From Verrucomicrobiota bacterium JB022 (GTDB lineage Bacteria > Verrucomicrobiota > Verrucomicrobiia > Opitutales > Oceanipulchritudinaceae): a stretch of 64,000 nucleotides of DNA. The DNA is taken from the NCBI GenBank assembly GCA_030673845.1, contig JAUTCQ010000017.1, forward strand, positions 372,001 to 436,000, given 5' to 3'. Shown piece after piece: positions 15,495 to 25,478 of the stretch (the stretch's first letter is position 1; each line of letters starts with the position of its first letter). The notes under the pieces are model-generated. The model was given only the letters and a program-made list of their open reading frames with translations. It was not told the DNA's origin and searched no databases. A program made the translations under genes and the position numbers.

Positions 15495-17345
15495 ATGTCC
15501 GCACCCATTAATACCTTCCTTCTTTCCAATGGACTGGACCTGCGCAGCAATCCCTGCGTCAGCCCCGACTTCTGCCTCGACTGGGCTCGCTGCCAGGGCC
15601 GCCTGAGCGCCGGCGCGTTCCAGGAATACCCGGCCAGCGCCATCAAGCTGCCGCAAGGCACGCTGACCCTCGTCGAAGACGACCAGGGCGACCACGCGTG
15701 GAAGCTGGCGGGCAACGGTGCGGGCCTGCTCGACGAAGGCGCTGAAATCTCCGGCGCCTGGTTCTTCCCGGCCTCCTTTGCTAACCTGCTCAAGCTCAAG
15801 AACGTGCTGCAGGAAGCCGACGCCGGTTGCACGGTGTTCCCGACGGCTGGCGGCCAACTCGGCCAAAAGACCATCGGCGTGGGCGCGCGCTTCACCACGC
15901 TGCACTGGCCGGCGGTCGAGTGGGCCATGGCGCACCTCGGCGTAGGCATGACGGCCAACCAGAACAGCATCCCGCGCGAGCTCGTCTACGACGTCAACGC
16001 TATGCTCGCCGGCACGCTCGAGTCTGTCCCGTTCCCCTTCATCGGCACCAACGTGCCGGAAGGCCACCAGGGCCAGAGCGTGGAAGGCATGAGCCACGGT
16101 AGCATCATCTCCAAGCTCAAGACCGGCTTCCATCAGCGCAAGATCGCCTGGAGCTTCAACGCGGACCACCAGCCCATTGGCGGCAAGTTCGACGTGCGCG
16201 AAGACCAGCTCGTGGCCGGCTGCCTCCTGGCCAGCTACATCACGTTCGACCTCTCGCCCGAGCTGGCGATCACCAAGCTGCCGGAGGGCCTTGAAGCCCG
16301 CCAGGCCTACATTGCCGCCAACGTGCCCGCCGAGATCGTCAAGACCGTGCGCGACCGCGTGGCCGCCGTGGGCCTGAAGGTCGACGAAGCCGCCTTTGCC
16401 GAGCTTCTCTGCCGCGTGTGGCCCTCGATGCTCAAGATGAAGCGCCGCGACGAGAAGTACGCCGCCATCCGCAACCAGCACTTTACCACCGATGTGGGCC
16501 GCGCTTACCTGCGCGAGCTTTCCATCGACGAGCTGCCCGGCCTCACCACGCCGGAAACGACCGCCGTCATGCTCGCCTTCTGCGAAGCGATGGACATGCC
16601 GGTCAACTTCGTGGCCCCCGCCTTCGGCTTCCAGAAGAACACGCCCTACGACGACCAGGCCGAGCTGCGCCGCCTGATCGAAGCCCAATGGGCCGTGTGC
16701 GAGCGCTTCGGCGTCTCCATTGGCTTCCACTCCGGCTCCGGCAAGTCGGCTGAGAACTACCGCCTGATGGGCGAGATCACGGGCTCGAACCTCGAGATCA
16801 AGACCAGTGGCCGCTACACCTACGAAATGGGTGTGGCCCTCTCCGCCTCCGAAAACCCGGAAGACAAGAAGCTGTGGGCCGACTGGTATGCCTTCACCGT
16901 CGAGCTGTCGCTGCTCGGCGCTTTCGCCGCCGACCCGGTGGAGCAAAAGGCCGCCCGCTCGTTCATCGTCGCCAGCCTGCCCAAGGGCACCGACGAGAAG
17001 GCGCTCTTTGCCAGCCCGGAAGCCTGCCGCAAGGTGCTCGAAGGCCTCGAGCCCTCGGCCGACCACATGCTCTTCTTCGAGTATAACTTCCTCTACGTGC
17101 TTGCCGCCAATGGCAAGGCGGAGAAGGCGGCCCTCGGCGACCACACCGCTGCCGGCTACAACCAGCGCGCCCGCTTCTACTCCATCAGCGACGAAGCCCG
17201 CCTCAAGTATGCCCAGCGCGTGGCCGAATACCTGATCTTCCTCACCGAATGCACCGGCATCGTGACGGCGGAAAAGGCCGCCAAGGTCAGCCAGGAACTC
17301 GCCAGCTACAAGACCTACAACGAGTTGGTGGCCTCCATTGCGTAG
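15495..17345 (+). CDS. Tagaturonate epimerase family protein (UxaE-like)
   Basis: The protein is about 616 residues from the ATG at 15495. Landmarks include HWPAVEWAMAHLGVGMTANQ, SWSFNADHQPIGGKFD (about 219-234, likely metal/substrate site) and FGVSIGFHSGSGKSAENYR (about 408-426), as I recall for the Thermotoga UxaE family. That enzyme epimerises D-tagaturonate to D-fructuronate in galacturonate breakdown. Codon choice is strongly biased (AAG, GAC, CTC, GCC), suggesting high expression. No uronate isomerase is adjacent. The start is uncertain because no Shine-Dalgarno is visible; an ATG at 15456 is an alternative. A strong terminator follows. Confidence 0.75.
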   Translation: MSAPINTFLLSNGLDLRSNPCVSPDFCLDWARCQGRLSAGAFQEYPASAIKLPQGTLTLVEDDQGDHAWKLAGNGAGLLDEGAEISGAWFFPASFANLLKLKNVLQEADAGCTVFPTAGGQLGQKTIGVGARFTTLHWPAVEWAMAHLGVGMTANQNSIPRELVYDVNAMLAGTLESVPFPFIGTNVPEGHQGQSVEGMSHGSIISKLKTGFHQRKIAWSFNADHQPIGGKFDVREDQLVAGCLLASYITFDLSPELAITKLPEGLEARQAYIAANVPAEIVKTVRDRVAAVGLKVDEAAFAELLCRVWPSMLKMKRRDEKYAAIRNQHFTTDVGRAYLRELSIDELPGLTTPETTAVMLAFCEAMDMPVNFVAPAFGFQKNTPYDDQAELRRLIEAQWAVCERFGVSIGFHSGSGKSAENYRLMGEITGSNLEIKTSGRYTYEMGVALSASENPEDKKLWADWYAFTVELSLLGAFAADPVEQKAARSFIVASLPKGTDEKALFASPEACRKVLEGLEPSADHMLFFEYNFLYVLAANGKAEKAALGDHTAAGYNQRARFYSISDEARLKYAQRVAEYLIFLTECTGIVTAEKAAKVSQELASYKTYNELVASIA

Positions 17346-17369
17346 AGCCCTCGGGCAGATTGTTTTTCG

Positions 17370-17402
17370 ACGCGCCGGGGTCAGTTCCCCGGCGCGTTTT
17401 TT
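17370..17402 (+). terminator. Rho-independent terminator after the epimerase gene
   Basis: A 10-bp perfect GC stem (CGCGCCGGGG / CCCCGGCGCG) with a 6-nt loop is followed by six T, 25 bp after the stop codon. Confidence 0.92.
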
Positions 17403-17544
17403 ATGCTCGGGTGTCGCCATGCGAAAATCCCGGCCGGCAGTGGCAGGAGGGCGTTTTGCCCGGGCGGGCAGCAGGTGCACCCGCTGCAGCTCCGGGTTTC
17501 GCCGCGTTTGGAGCCTCTGGTATGCCGCCTGCAACAGGTCGCTC

Positions 17545-17790
17545 ATGGCATCCATGGTCCAGCTCAACCCCTACATCCCCGTCTCTACGCCCCTGGGCAC
17601 CGGCCTGGCGCTGCTCATCATCGACTACGGGATGAGCGTCAACTCCTGCTGGGTGGTCGCTTTGAAGGAAGATGGCCGTATCAAGCACTTCGACAGCAAC
17701 GACGTCTTCCTGCGCCCCAACTACACCTACGGCATGAACCTCCAGGGCGCCGCCCCCGAGCCGGGCAAGCCGGGCGACGACGCGCTTTAA
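17545..17790 (+). CDS. Small conserved-looking hypothetical protein
   Basis: The 81-residue product (MASMVQLNPYIPVSTPLGTG, then a LALLIIDYGMSVNSCWVVAL strand and a KHFDSNDVFLRPNYTYG tail) has a compact beta-rich look. I recall similar small proteins of unknown function from other bacteria, but assign nothing. The upstream part of the open frame reads through the terminator and is rejected. The start could be 17545 or 17554. It converges on the glycosyltransferase with a TTAA stop-stop overlap. Confidence 0.65.
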   Translation: MASMVQLNPYIPVSTPLGTGLALLIIDYGMSVNSCWVVALKEDGRIKHFDSNDVFLRPNYTYGMNLQGAAPEPGKPGDDAL

Positions 17791-19583
17791 GCCTGCTGCG
17801 TAACCTCATCCTGCCAGACGCGGCGGATGGCGGTGTAGAAGGCCCGCGACGGGAGAGCATGCTGCCGCAGGGGCGAGGCTTCGACCTTTTGATGCAGTGT
17901 CTGGCGGTAAGCGTTGAGGCGCTCGACGTCGCGGCCCAACTCGATGGCTTTGGCCACGTAGGCCTCTTCGTTCTCGGCCACCAGCTCCGGGCAACCCAGC
18001 AAGTGCAGCATGGAGGCGGCACGGCGACTGGCGAGGCGGCGGCCAGCCAGCGTGATCATGGGCACCCCGGCATAAAGGCTGTCCATCGTCGTGGCATCCC
18101 CGCTGAAAGGGAAACTGTCGAGCACGCAATCGATCCGTTGCCAGATGGCGAGGGTGGCAATGGCGCCGTGGTCGGGCAGCAGGTGCACACGCCCCTGCGG
18201 GAGGCAATGCCGCTTCAGTTTTTCGGCAAAGTCGGCGCAGGTGGGCGGATCCTGGAAATTATCGCGTGCGAGCACGAGGTGGGCGTTCGGCAGAGCTTCC
18301 AGAATCTGGCGAAAGGCGGCCAGTACCCCGTCGTTGTATTTGGCGAGGTGGTGGATGGCCCCAAAAGTGACGTGGCCGGCGGACAGCGCGGGCGTCTCGA
18401 AGATGAGCCGGGCCGGCTTGGGCGGCGGAGTATACATGTGGTAACCGCCCTCCAGCCGAATGATCTTTTCCGCGCTGGCGGCATCCGCTTCGCCCGGCGG
18501 CTCGGAGATGACGTCCGAGATCCGGTAATCCATCGCGCGCAAGCCGGTGGTGACGGCGTTACCGTAATAGTGCACCTGGATGGGTGCGGCGCGGCGGGCA
18601 AAGACTCCCAACCGCCCGTCGTTCGCGTATTCGTTGAAATCGACGAGGATGTCGATCTGGTCGGCGCGGATCCGCTCGCAGGCGGCTTGGTCGGTGAGCT
18701 TGGAAATATCCGTGAACGAGTCGGACAGCCGCTTCATCTCCTCCGTCACCTCGTCGTTCACGTCGTTAGCGGCGTAGAGGTGCAGCGTGCACTCGTCGGC
18801 GGAGGGGCGATTTTGCATCAACGCCAACTGTTGCAGGCCCACGTTTTGCCGCCGCATGCGGGTATTGACCAAGCCGATGCGCAGGGGGCGGTCGGGCAGA
18901 GGATCGCGCAAGGGCAAGTCGTCTACCTTGGCCGGACCGAAGGAGCGATCCCATACGCGCGCGGCGGCGAGCAGGTCGGCCCCCGTCACCGCCGGGTCGT
19001 AGACCATCGCCCGGATCCGCAAGGCTGCCACTTCGTGGTTGCGGTTGAACAGCGAACCTTGATCGAGCGGGGCCTGCTGAATCGTCCGGTAGTCGCCCGA
19101 CTCGAATTTGGTGGCGGCGTAGAGCGGGAACCAGGCAGGGTGCGAGCGGACGCTGTTGGGCGCGGCCTCCAATCGCTCAATCACCTTGCCGTGGTGTCGA
19201 CCTTTGCGCAGCCGTCCGATCAGGTTGAAAAAGGCAGGCCCATGGCTCGGCTCCAGACTCACGGCCTTGGCGTAAGCCTGAAAGGCGCCCTTTTGCTCGC
19301 CCGCACTTTCGAGGCATACGCCCATGCCAAACCAGATGGCGGCGTTGTCGCGGTCGAGCTGGGCCGCCTGGGCGTAGGCACCGGCGGCGGCTCCGTATTG
19401 GCGCAGGCTGCGCAAGACCCCAGCCTGGATCACATGGAGATCCGGGTTGCCGGGGAACTGCTCCAGCGCGGCTTCAATTTCCTCCAGCGCACTTTCCCCT
19501 TGCCCGTTTCGGCAGAGGATTTGCATCCGTTCCGCAAAAACGGGGCTGAAAATGTGCAATTGGTCTGAACTGAAGTGCGTCAA
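17787..19583 (-). CDS. TPR plus GT41 (O-GlcNAc transferase-like) glycosyltransferase
   Basis: The 598-residue protein has about three N-terminal TPR-like helix pairs (residues 15-145, e.g. ALEEIEAALEQFPGNPDLHV, AIWFGMGVCLESAG). These are followed by an OGT/SPINDLY catalytic region: LRIGLVNTRMRRQNV, VDFNEYANDGRLGVFARRAAPIQ-like segment, TFGAIHHLAKYNDGVLAAF, and the UDP-sugar site DSFPFSGDATTMDSLYAGVP with LAGRRLASRRAASML. Bacterial GT41 enzymes glycosylate proteins in the cytoplasm. The start is uncertain: TTG at 19583 keeps a full first TPR helix, while the first ATG is at 19526. A PEP-CTERM gene lies 15 bp upstream on the same strand, so the pair may be co-transcribed. Confidence 0.85.
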   Translation of the reverse strand: MTHFSSDQLHIFSPVFAERMQILCRNGQGESALEEIEAALEQFPGNPDLHVIQAGVLRSLRQYGAAAGAYAQAAQLDRDNAAIWFGMGVCLESAGEQKGAFQAYAKAVSLEPSHGPAFFNLIGRLRKGRHHGKVIERLEAAPNSVRSHPAWFPLYAATKFESGDYRTIQQAPLDQGSLFNRNHEVAALRIRAMVYDPAVTGADLLAAARVWDRSFGPAKVDDLPLRDPLPDRPLRIGLVNTRMRRQNVGLQQLALMQNRPSADECTLHLYAANDVNDEVTEEMKRLSDSFTDISKLTDQAACERIRADQIDILVDFNEYANDGRLGVFARRAAPIQVHYYGNAVTTGLRAMDYRISDVISEPPGEADAASAEKIIRLEGGYHMYTPPPKPARLIFETPALSAGHVTFGAIHHLAKYNDGVLAAFRQILEALPNAHLVLARDNFQDPPTCADFAEKLKRHCLPQGRVHLLPDHGAIATLAIWQRIDCVLDSFPFSGDATTMDSLYAGVPMITLAGRRLASRRAASMLHLLGCPELVAENEEAYVAKAIELGRDVERLNAYRQTLHQKVEASPLRQHALPSRAFYTAIRRVWQDEVTQQA

Positions 19584-19598
19584 AATGAAGGGTGTGCG

Positions 19599-20285
19599 TT
19601 AGCTACGGCGCGGTTGGCGCAGGCGCTTGCGGGCAGCAACTAAGAGGCCAATGCCGCCGAGCACCAGCGCGGCGTGCGCGGGCTCCGGCACGGCCGCGCC
19701 CGGGATAACCGTCGAGGCGCCAGCCACGTCTTCGTAGGCCCAGCGATAGACGGAAACATTGCCGTTTTCGGCAAAGGAAAGCTCCATCCAGCCGTAGTTG
19801 TAGAGGTCGGACGAGCCTTTATCGCGGAAGCCGTAGCCGAGGTAGAAAACGTCGCCAGCGGTGTAGCTGTTGCCCACAAAGTCAAATGACAGGCCGCCAA
19901 CGAAGGACGCTGTGTCCGCGCTTACGAGATCGCCTTCGCTGAGGAAAGTGGGGTGATTGGACGTGTAGCAGCCCCGATTGACGGAATAGGCGTCAAAGAT
20001 ATACTCACGAGCGCTATCCATCGAAGTAATGATCCCTGAGGTGCCTTGCAGGCTGCTGCTGAGGCAGAGCAACAGGCCGCTTTCAAAGCCCGGCCCAATT
20101 GTTGCCCCTGCCACATCGATATGGTGGACGTAGACGCCGGCATAAGCACCCTCGTAAGGGGCGGGGTTGGGCACGAAAATCTGGACGGCAGCGGAAGCCT
20201 CGCTGGCCAAAAGAGCCATCGCGGCCGCGATACCGGCAGCATTGGCGGGAGAGGAAGAAACGGGAGACGTAAGGCGGGTGGACAT
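19599..20285 (-). CDS. PEP-CTERM sorting-domain protein
   Basis: The 228-residue protein has an atypical N-terminus (MSTRLTSPVSSSPANAAGIA) leading into an Ala-rich hydrophobic signal segment. Its passenger is beta-rich (VQIFVPNPAPYEGAYAGVYV, DVFYLGYGFRDKGSSDLYNYGWMEL), and its perfect C-terminal sorting signal is VPEPAHAAL followed by a hydrophobic helix and Arg/Lys tail. Exosortase would cleave at PEP and attach or release the protein at the cell surface, usually with exopolysaccharide. No exosortase gene is in the window. The passenger matches no family I recognise. Confidence 0.87.
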   Translation of the reverse strand: MSTRLTSPVSSSPANAAGIAAAMALLASEASAAVQIFVPNPAPYEGAYAGVYVHHIDVAGATIGPGFESGLLLCLSSSLQGTSGIITSMDSAREYIFDAYSVNRGCYTSNHPTFLSEGDLVSADTASFVGGLSFDFVGNSYTAGDVFYLGYGFRDKGSSDLYNYGWMELSFAENGNVSVYRWAYEDVAGASTVIPGAAVPEPAHAALVLGGIGLLVAARKRLRQPRRS

Positions 20286-20569
20286 AGGCTATTCTTCCTA
20301 GCCGAACGGCGGTTGAAATCAATGCGAATTCGTTAATGAATGCTATTAGATCAGTTTTACACAGAGGAGAAGATGAAACACTCTAAAAATGGAACCCATA
20401 ACGCGATTCGGGTCGAGTTCGAAGACTCTTCGCCTCCGCCCCCACCTTTGCTGCAGAGGTGGTTTGAGGGTCGTTTACCTAACACGTTTTAGGCTCGACG
20501 GTCCTGTGCGGGTACGTTCAGATCGCGGGGTTTCCGCCGCTTCCCCCTTTGTTTGCGATCCGTTTTGCC

Positions 20570-21592
20570 ATGACTTTCCCCACGCCCGCTTCGGTGACGC
20601 TTCCCCCCATTGTTTTCGGCACGAGCTGCCTCGGCAACCTCTACGCCGTCGTGCCCGAAGAAACGAAAACCCGCATCGCGCAAGAGTGGTTTGCGCACTC
20701 GCCCGCGCCCGTGACGCTGGATTCGGCTGGCAAATATGGGGCCGGCCTCGCGCTGGAGAAGATTGGCGAAAACCTGCGCCGCCTGGGCATCGCACCCGGT
20801 CAGGTGCAGATCAGCAACAAGCTGGGCTGGTACCGCGTGCCATTACAGGGTGCCGAACCGACTTTTGAGAAGGGCGTCTGGGAAGGCCTGGAGAACGACG
20901 CCGAGCAGCGCATTTCCGCCAAGGGCATCCTCGAGTGCTGGGAGCAGGGCTGCGAACTGCTAGGTGATTACCAGCCTTCGCTGCTCTCCGTGCACGACCC
21001 GGATGAATACCTCGCCGCCGCCTCGAACGAAGCCGAGCGGGCACGCCGCCACGAAGACGTGCTCGGCGCCTACCAAAGCCTCTTCGACCTCAAGGCCAAG
21101 GGGCAGGCGCAAGCCATCGGCGTGGGCTCCAAGGACTGGCGCGTGATCCGCGACCTTGCGCAGGAAGTGCCGTTCGACTGGGTGATGCTCGCCTGCAGCT
21201 ATACGATTATGCACCACCCCGCCGAGCTGCTCGAATTCATGCGCGAGCTGGAGGCCCGGGGCGTCACGATCATCAACTCGGCCGTCTTCCACGCCGGCTT
21301 CCTCACGGGGGGCAAGTTTTTCGACTACCGCCTGCCAGACCCCTCCAAGCCGGAAGACGCTGCGCTCTTTACCTGGCGCGAGCGCTTCCAGGCCATCTGT
21401 GCGCGCCATCAGGTATCGCCCGCCGCCGCCGCCGTGCAGTTCGGCCTGCGCGGCCCGGCGATCAAGGCAGTCGCCCTCAATACCGGCAACCCGGCCCGCA
21501 TCCAGGAAAACGTCGAGATGACCCTGCATGAGCTGCCGCAACCGTTCTGGGACGAGATGCTCGCCGCCGGCCTGATCCAGATCCAACTTTAA
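20570..21592 (+). CDS. Aldo/keto reductase, probable L-fucose-type aldose dehydrogenase
   Basis: The 340-residue protein has the AKR barrel with [11 protein letters not shown], the catalytic Asp/Tyr in [18 protein letters not shown], the Lys in [10 protein letters not shown] and the His in LSVHDPDEY. Many D-threo-aldose/L-fucose dehydrogenases of this type precede a lactonase, as here: the next gene (13 bp away) encodes an amidohydrolase of the fuconolactonase type and the third a zinc dehydrogenase. It would oxidise L-fucose, or a related 6-deoxy sugar, to the lactone. The ATG at 20570 matches family alignment. The 284 bp upstream (20286-20569) hold no recognisable gene and presumably carry the divergent promoters. 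Confidence 0.85.
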   Translation: MTFPTPASVTLPPIVFGTSCLGNLYAVVPEETKTRIAQEWFAHSPAPVTLDSAGKYGAGLALEKIGENLRRLGIAPGQVQISNKLGWYRVPLQGAEPTFEKGVWEGLENDAEQRISAKGILECWEQGCELLGDYQPSLLSVHDPDEYLAAASNEAERARRHEDVLGAYQSLFDLKAKGQAQAIGVGSKDWRVIRDLAQEVPFDWVMLACSYTIMHHPAELLEFMRELEARGVTIINSAVFHAGFLTGGKFFDYRLPDPSKPEDAALFTWRERFQAICARHQVSPAAAAVQFGLRGPAIKAVALNTGNPARIQENVEMTLHELPQPFWDEMLAAGLIQIQL

Positions 21593-21605
21593 GCGCCCGC
21601 TCCTC

Positions 21606-22436
21606 ATGCGCATCGACGCCCACCACCACCTCTGGCATTACGACCCCGTCGCCTACGACTGGATCGACGACAGCATGGCGGTCATCCGCCGCGACTTTCT
21701 GCCGAACGACCTCGCCGAGACCACGACAGCCGCGGGCATCGACGGCGTCATCTCCGTCCAGGCCCGCCAGATGGAGGAAGAAACGCGCTGGCTGCTGGAG
21801 CTGGCCGCCGATTCGAGCCTCATCCGGGGCGTCGTCGGCTGGTTGCCGCTGATTTCGCCGGAGCTGCCCGCCTTGCTGGACAGCTACGCCGCCCCCAAGC
21901 TCGTGGGCCTGCGCCACGTCCTGCAGGGTGAGCCCGACCCGGCCTACATGCTGGGCGCGGACTTCAACCGGGGCATCGCCGAGCTGACCAAGCGCGACTT
22001 GGCCTATGACATCCTGATCCTGGAGCATCAACTGCCACAGGCGATCGAGCTGGTCGACCGCCACCCGCAGCAGCGCTTCATCGTCGACCATATCGCCAAG
22101 CCCCGCATCCGCGACGGTGAACTCCAGCCTTGGGCCGACCGCATGCGCGACCTCGCCCGTCGCCCCAACGTGTGGTGCAAGCTCTCCGGGGTGGTGACTG
22201 AAGCCGACCCGAGCGCCTGGACCCCCGAGCAACTGAGGCCCTACATGGAGACCGCCCTTGAATGCTTCGGGCCCCAGCGCCTGATGTTTGGCAGCGACTG
22301 GCCCGTGTGTCTCGTCGGTATGGAGTATGCCCGTTGGGTCGCGCTGGTGGAGGACCTCGTCTCCCGCCTCTCCCCAGACGAGCAAACCGCCTTTTGGGCA
22401 AGTAACGCCACACGCGCCTACCGCCTCGACCGCTAA
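21606..22436 (+). CDS. Amidohydrolase family 2 protein, probable L-fuconolactonase
   Basis: The 276-residue TIM-barrel hydrolase starts [14 protein letters not shown] (the His-x-His metal site) and contains [47 protein letters not shown] and [10 protein letters not shown]. This is the pattern of lactonases such as fuconolactonase and related sugar lactonases. It would open the lactone made by the upstream aldose dehydrogenase. It sits between the dehydrogenase (13 bp) and the zinc dehydrogenase (20 bp), so the three form an operon. Related lactones (rhamnono-, galactono-) cannot be excluded. Confidence 0.86.
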   Translation: MRIDAHHHLWHYDPVAYDWIDDSMAVIRRDFLPNDLAETTTAAGIDGVISVQARQMEEETRWLLELAADSSLIRGVVGWLPLISPELPALLDSYAAPKLVGLRHVLQGEPDPAYMLGADFNRGIAELTKRDLAYDILILEHQLPQAIELVDRHPQQRFIVDHIAKPRIRDGELQPWADRMRDLARRPNVWCKLSGVVTEADPSAWTPEQLRPYMETALECFGPQRLMFGSDWPVCLVGMEYARWVALVEDLVSRLSPDEQTAFWASNATRAYRLDR

Positions 22437-22456
22437 ACGATTTCTTTTTTTTGCAG

Positions 22457-23476
22457 ATGAAAGCCTTCCAAATCACGGCCCCCGGCGAAAGCCGGATCAC
22501 CGATGTCCCTGAGCCCACCGTGAGCGCGGGCCAAGTGCTGCTCCGCGTCCGCCAAGTCGGCTTCTGCGGCTCCGACCTCAGCACCTTCCAGGGGCGCAAC
22601 CCCATGGTCACCTACCCCCGCATCCCGGGCCACGAAATCGGCGCCGAGATCGTGGAAGTGGGCGACGGCGTGCCCGCCGAGCTGCGCCCCGGCCAGGCTG
22701 TGACCGTGGTGCCGTATTCCAACTGCGGCGAGTGCGCTTCGTGCCGTCGCGGCCGCGCCTATGCCTGCAAGCACAACCAGACCCTCGGCGTGCAGCGCGA
22801 TGGGGCCATGACCGAGTGGATCGTCGCCCCGTGGGAGAAGATTATCGCGGTGCCCGGCCTCGGCGTGCGCGAGCTGGCCCTCGTCGAGCCCCTCACTGTC
22901 GGCTTCCACGCGGCGGCCCGCGGCCGCGCCGAAAAGGGTGACATCGCCGCCGTGTTTGGCTGCGGCATGATCGGCCTCGGGGCGATTGCCGGCGCCGCCG
23001 CCGCAGGTGCCACCGTCATCGCGATCGACATCGACGACCAGAAGCTGGCCCTGGCCAAGAAGCTCGGCGCCACCCACGGTATCAATTCCCGCACCCAAGA
23101 CCTCCATGCACGCCTGCAGGAGCTGACTGGCGGCCATGGCCCCGACCTCATCATCGAAGCCGTCGGCCACCCCGCGACCTACCGCGCCGCCGTCGATGAG
23201 GTGGCCTTCACGGGCCGCGTCGTCTGCATCGGCTACGCGAAAGACGAAGTCAGCTTCGCCACCAAGCTCTTTGTGCAAAAGGAGATCGACATCATGGGCT
23301 CGCGCAATGCCTCCGCCGACGACTTCCGCGCCGTCTGCGCCTACCTGCAACAGCCCGGTTTCCCCTACGATGAAGTCATCACCCGCACCGTCTCGCTCGA
23401 TGGCGCCGGTGAAGCCCTCGCCGCCTGGTCGGCCAACCCCGGTGCCGTCACCAAGATCCACGTAACCCTCGCTTAG
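22457..23476 (+). CDS. Zinc-dependent medium-chain alcohol dehydrogenase (sugar acid/polyol type)
   Basis: The 339-residue protein has the catalytic zinc ligands (Cys in GFCGSD, GHEIGAE), the structural zinc lobe [15 protein letters not shown] and a nucleotide-binding segment [20 protein letters not shown]. It resembles RspB and L-galactonate/fuconate-type dehydrogenases. As the last gene of the fucose-type operon it may oxidise the sugar acid or a downstream keto-deoxy acid; the exact step is inferred. The expected fuconate dehydratase and aldolase are not in the window. The ATG at 22457 directly follows a T-tract with no Shine-Dalgarno. A strong terminator follows. Confidence 0.84.
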   Translation: MKAFQITAPGESRITDVPEPTVSAGQVLLRVRQVGFCGSDLSTFQGRNPMVTYPRIPGHEIGAEIVEVGDGVPAELRPGQAVTVVPYSNCGECASCRRGRAYACKHNQTLGVQRDGAMTEWIVAPWEKIIAVPGLGVRELALVEPLTVGFHAAARGRAEKGDIAAVFGCGMIGLGAIAGAAAAGATVIAIDIDDQKLALAKKLGATHGINSRTQDLHARLQELTGGHGPDLIIEAVGHPATYRAAVDEVAFTGRVVCIGYAKDEVSFATKLFVQKEIDIMGSRNASADDFRAVCAYLQQPGFPYDEVITRTVSLDGAGEALAAWSANPGAVTKIHVTLA

Positions 23477-23506
23477 GGTAGGGGCGGCTTTTGCCTTTAT
23501 GAATTG

Positions 23507-23535
23507 CCTCCCGGGTGTTTCCGGGAGGTTTTTTT
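23507..23535 (+). terminator. Rho-independent terminator of the deoxysugar operon
   Basis: An 8-bp perfect stem (CCTCCCGG / CCGGGAGG) with a GTGTTT loop is followed by seven T. Confidence 0.92.
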
Positions 23536-23592
23536 GCGCCTGTGTGTCTGTGGCAGTCCTGCCATGAGAAGGCGAAAGCGCACGTTTGCTTA

Positions 23593-23625
23593 CAAAAAAA
23601 TCCCCCCGGCATGGTGACCGGAGGG
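23593..23625 (-). terminator. Terminator of the amtB-glnK operon (minus strand)
   Basis: On the minus strand an 8-bp stem (CCCTCCGG / CCGGGGGG, one G-U pair) is followed by A and seven T, 37 bp past the P-II stop. Confidence 0.88.
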
Positions 23626-23661
23626 AAGGTTTGAGAAGGAATCGCGCTGGAAGCAGTGGCC

Positions 23662-24003
<342 letters not shown>

Positions 24004-24068
24004 TCAGATCCTAGAGTTCGCGTTTTTATAGAGGTGATACGCGTTGGATTCAAGCTCGCAAGCAAAGC

Positions 24069-25415
24069 TTAGTGAGCGCTTTGGAAGTCGGGGTAGGCTT
24101 CTTGGCCGTGTTCGCCCACGTCCAGGCCGCCCACTTCTTCTTCCTCGCTGACGCGCAGGCCCATGGCCATCTTGATCACGAAGAAGATTGCGAAAGAGGT
24201 GACGAAGGCAAGAGCACCGACGGAGAGGGAGCCGACGAGCTGGGTCACGATGCTGTAATCGCCACCCACGCCGAAGAGCGCAACCGCCCAGGTGCCCCAG
24301 AGGCCGCACACGCCGTGCACGGAGATGGCACCCACCGGGTCGTCGATCTTGATCTTGTCGAAGAACAGGACGGAGAAGACCACGATGACACCGGCGATGA
24401 AGCCGACGACGAGAGCCGACCAGGGGCCCATTTGGTCCGCACCGGCGGTGATGCCCACGAGGCCGGCGAGGATGCCGTTGAGGGACATCGAGAGGTCGGG
24501 CTTCTTCAGCACCACCCACGAGGTGAACATCGAGGCGAGGCCGCCACCGCAAGCTGCGATCATCGTGGTGGTGAACACCAGCGAGGTGAGGGCAGGATCG
24601 GCGCTGAGCACGGAGCCACCATTGAACCCGAACCAGCCGAGCACGAGGAGGAACACACCAATCGTCACCAGCGGCATCGAGTGGCCGAGCACCGGCTTGA
24701 TCTTGCCACCGGGCAGATACTTGCCCTTGCGCGGCCCGAGGACGAGCACTGCGGCGAGAGCGGCGAAACCACCGAAGGCGTGCACGAGCGTGGAGCCCGC
24801 AAAGTCGTAGAAGCCCATCGCGTCGAGCCAGCCGCCGCCCCACTTCCAGAAGCCGGAGATCGGGTAGATGAAGGTCACGAGGAGGGTCGCGCCCACCATG
24901 AAGCTGCCGAGCTTGATACGCTCAGCCACGGCACCGGAGACGATCGTCGCGGCGGTGGCGGCAAACATGGCCTGGAAGATAAAGTCGGCCCAGTAGGTGT
25001 AGTCGGCGTAGTCGCGCGTCATCGAATCGGCGCCGGTTGCATCCAGAGCGTTCGGGATCGGGCTGCCGAAGGCAATGAAGGCATTGGTGGCGCCGTCGCC
25101 AGGATACATCGCGTTGAAGCCCCAGGCAGCGTAAACGACGATGCCCATGCAAATGATGAAGGCATTCTTGAACAGGATGTTGACCGTGTTCTTGCTTTGG
25201 GCGAGGCCGGATTCGACCGTCGAGAAGCCCAAGTGCATGATAAACACGAGGCCTGCTGCAATCAGGATCCAGAGGTTGTCGGTACGGAACGCGGCGTCAG
25301 CAATGGCCGAAGCGGTATCGGTGTCTTGCGCCGAGAGCGAGCTGGTAAGGGCTCCTGAGGCCATCAGGAGGGGAAGCATCCACCAGACTCGAGGGTGTTT
25401 GAGGTGCTGCATCAT
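24069..25415 (-). CDS. amtB: Ammonium transporter
   Basis: The 448-residue protein has a cleavable-looking signal peptide (ending LTSSLSAQ) and eleven expected transmembrane segments. Amt hallmarks are FSTVESGLAQSKNTVNILFKN, the pore twin-His (LVHAFGGFAALA and SVHGVCGLWGTWA), the binding Asp in FYDFAGST and a conserved cytosolic tail ending GLDVGEHG. It conducts ammonium/ammonia into the cell and is gated by P-II, encoded next to it. It starts with two consecutive ATG codons. A sigma-54 promoter candidate lies 64-79 bp upstream. A second Amt at 55162-57354 shares these signatures but carries a signalling domain. Confidence 0.95.
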   Translation of the reverse strand: MMQHLKHPRVWWMLPLLMASGALTSSLSAQDTDTASAIADAAFRTDNLWILIAAGLVFIMHLGFSTVESGLAQSKNTVNILFKNAFIICMGIVVYAAWGFNAMYPGDGATNAFIAFGSPIPNALDATGADSMTRDYADYTYWADFIFQAMFAATAATIVSGAVAERIKLGSFMVGATLLVTFIYPISGFWKWGGGWLDAMGFYDFAGSTLVHAFGGFAALAAVLVLGPRKGKYLPGGKIKPVLGHSMPLVTIGVFLLVLGWFGFNGGSVLSADPALTSLVFTTTMIAACGGGLASMFTSWVVLKKPDLSMSLNGILAGLVGITAGADQMGPWSALVVGFIAGVIVVFSVLFFDKIKIDDPVGAISVHGVCGLWGTWAVALFGVGGDYSIVTQLVGSLSVGALAFVTSFAIFFVIKMAMGLRVSEEEEVGGLDVGEHGQEAYPDFQSAH

Positions 25416-25478
25416 CTTGTGTTAAGTTATGTTGATCAAATAGATATGAACAGACGAGGCTTGGAACACCTCTATTTG

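Noticed and set aside
15426-17567. A 713-codon frame on the minus strand opposite the tagaturonate-epimerase-like gene
   Set aside because: It mirrors a strongly codon-biased gene and its translation is repetitive Gly/Val/Glu/His sequence without recognisable motifs.
19599-20285. A complete PEP-CTERM/exosortase locus
   Set aside because: Two PEP-CTERM substrates are present in the window, but no exosortase (multi-pass protein with Cys/Arg/His motif) or polysaccharide export genes lie near them.
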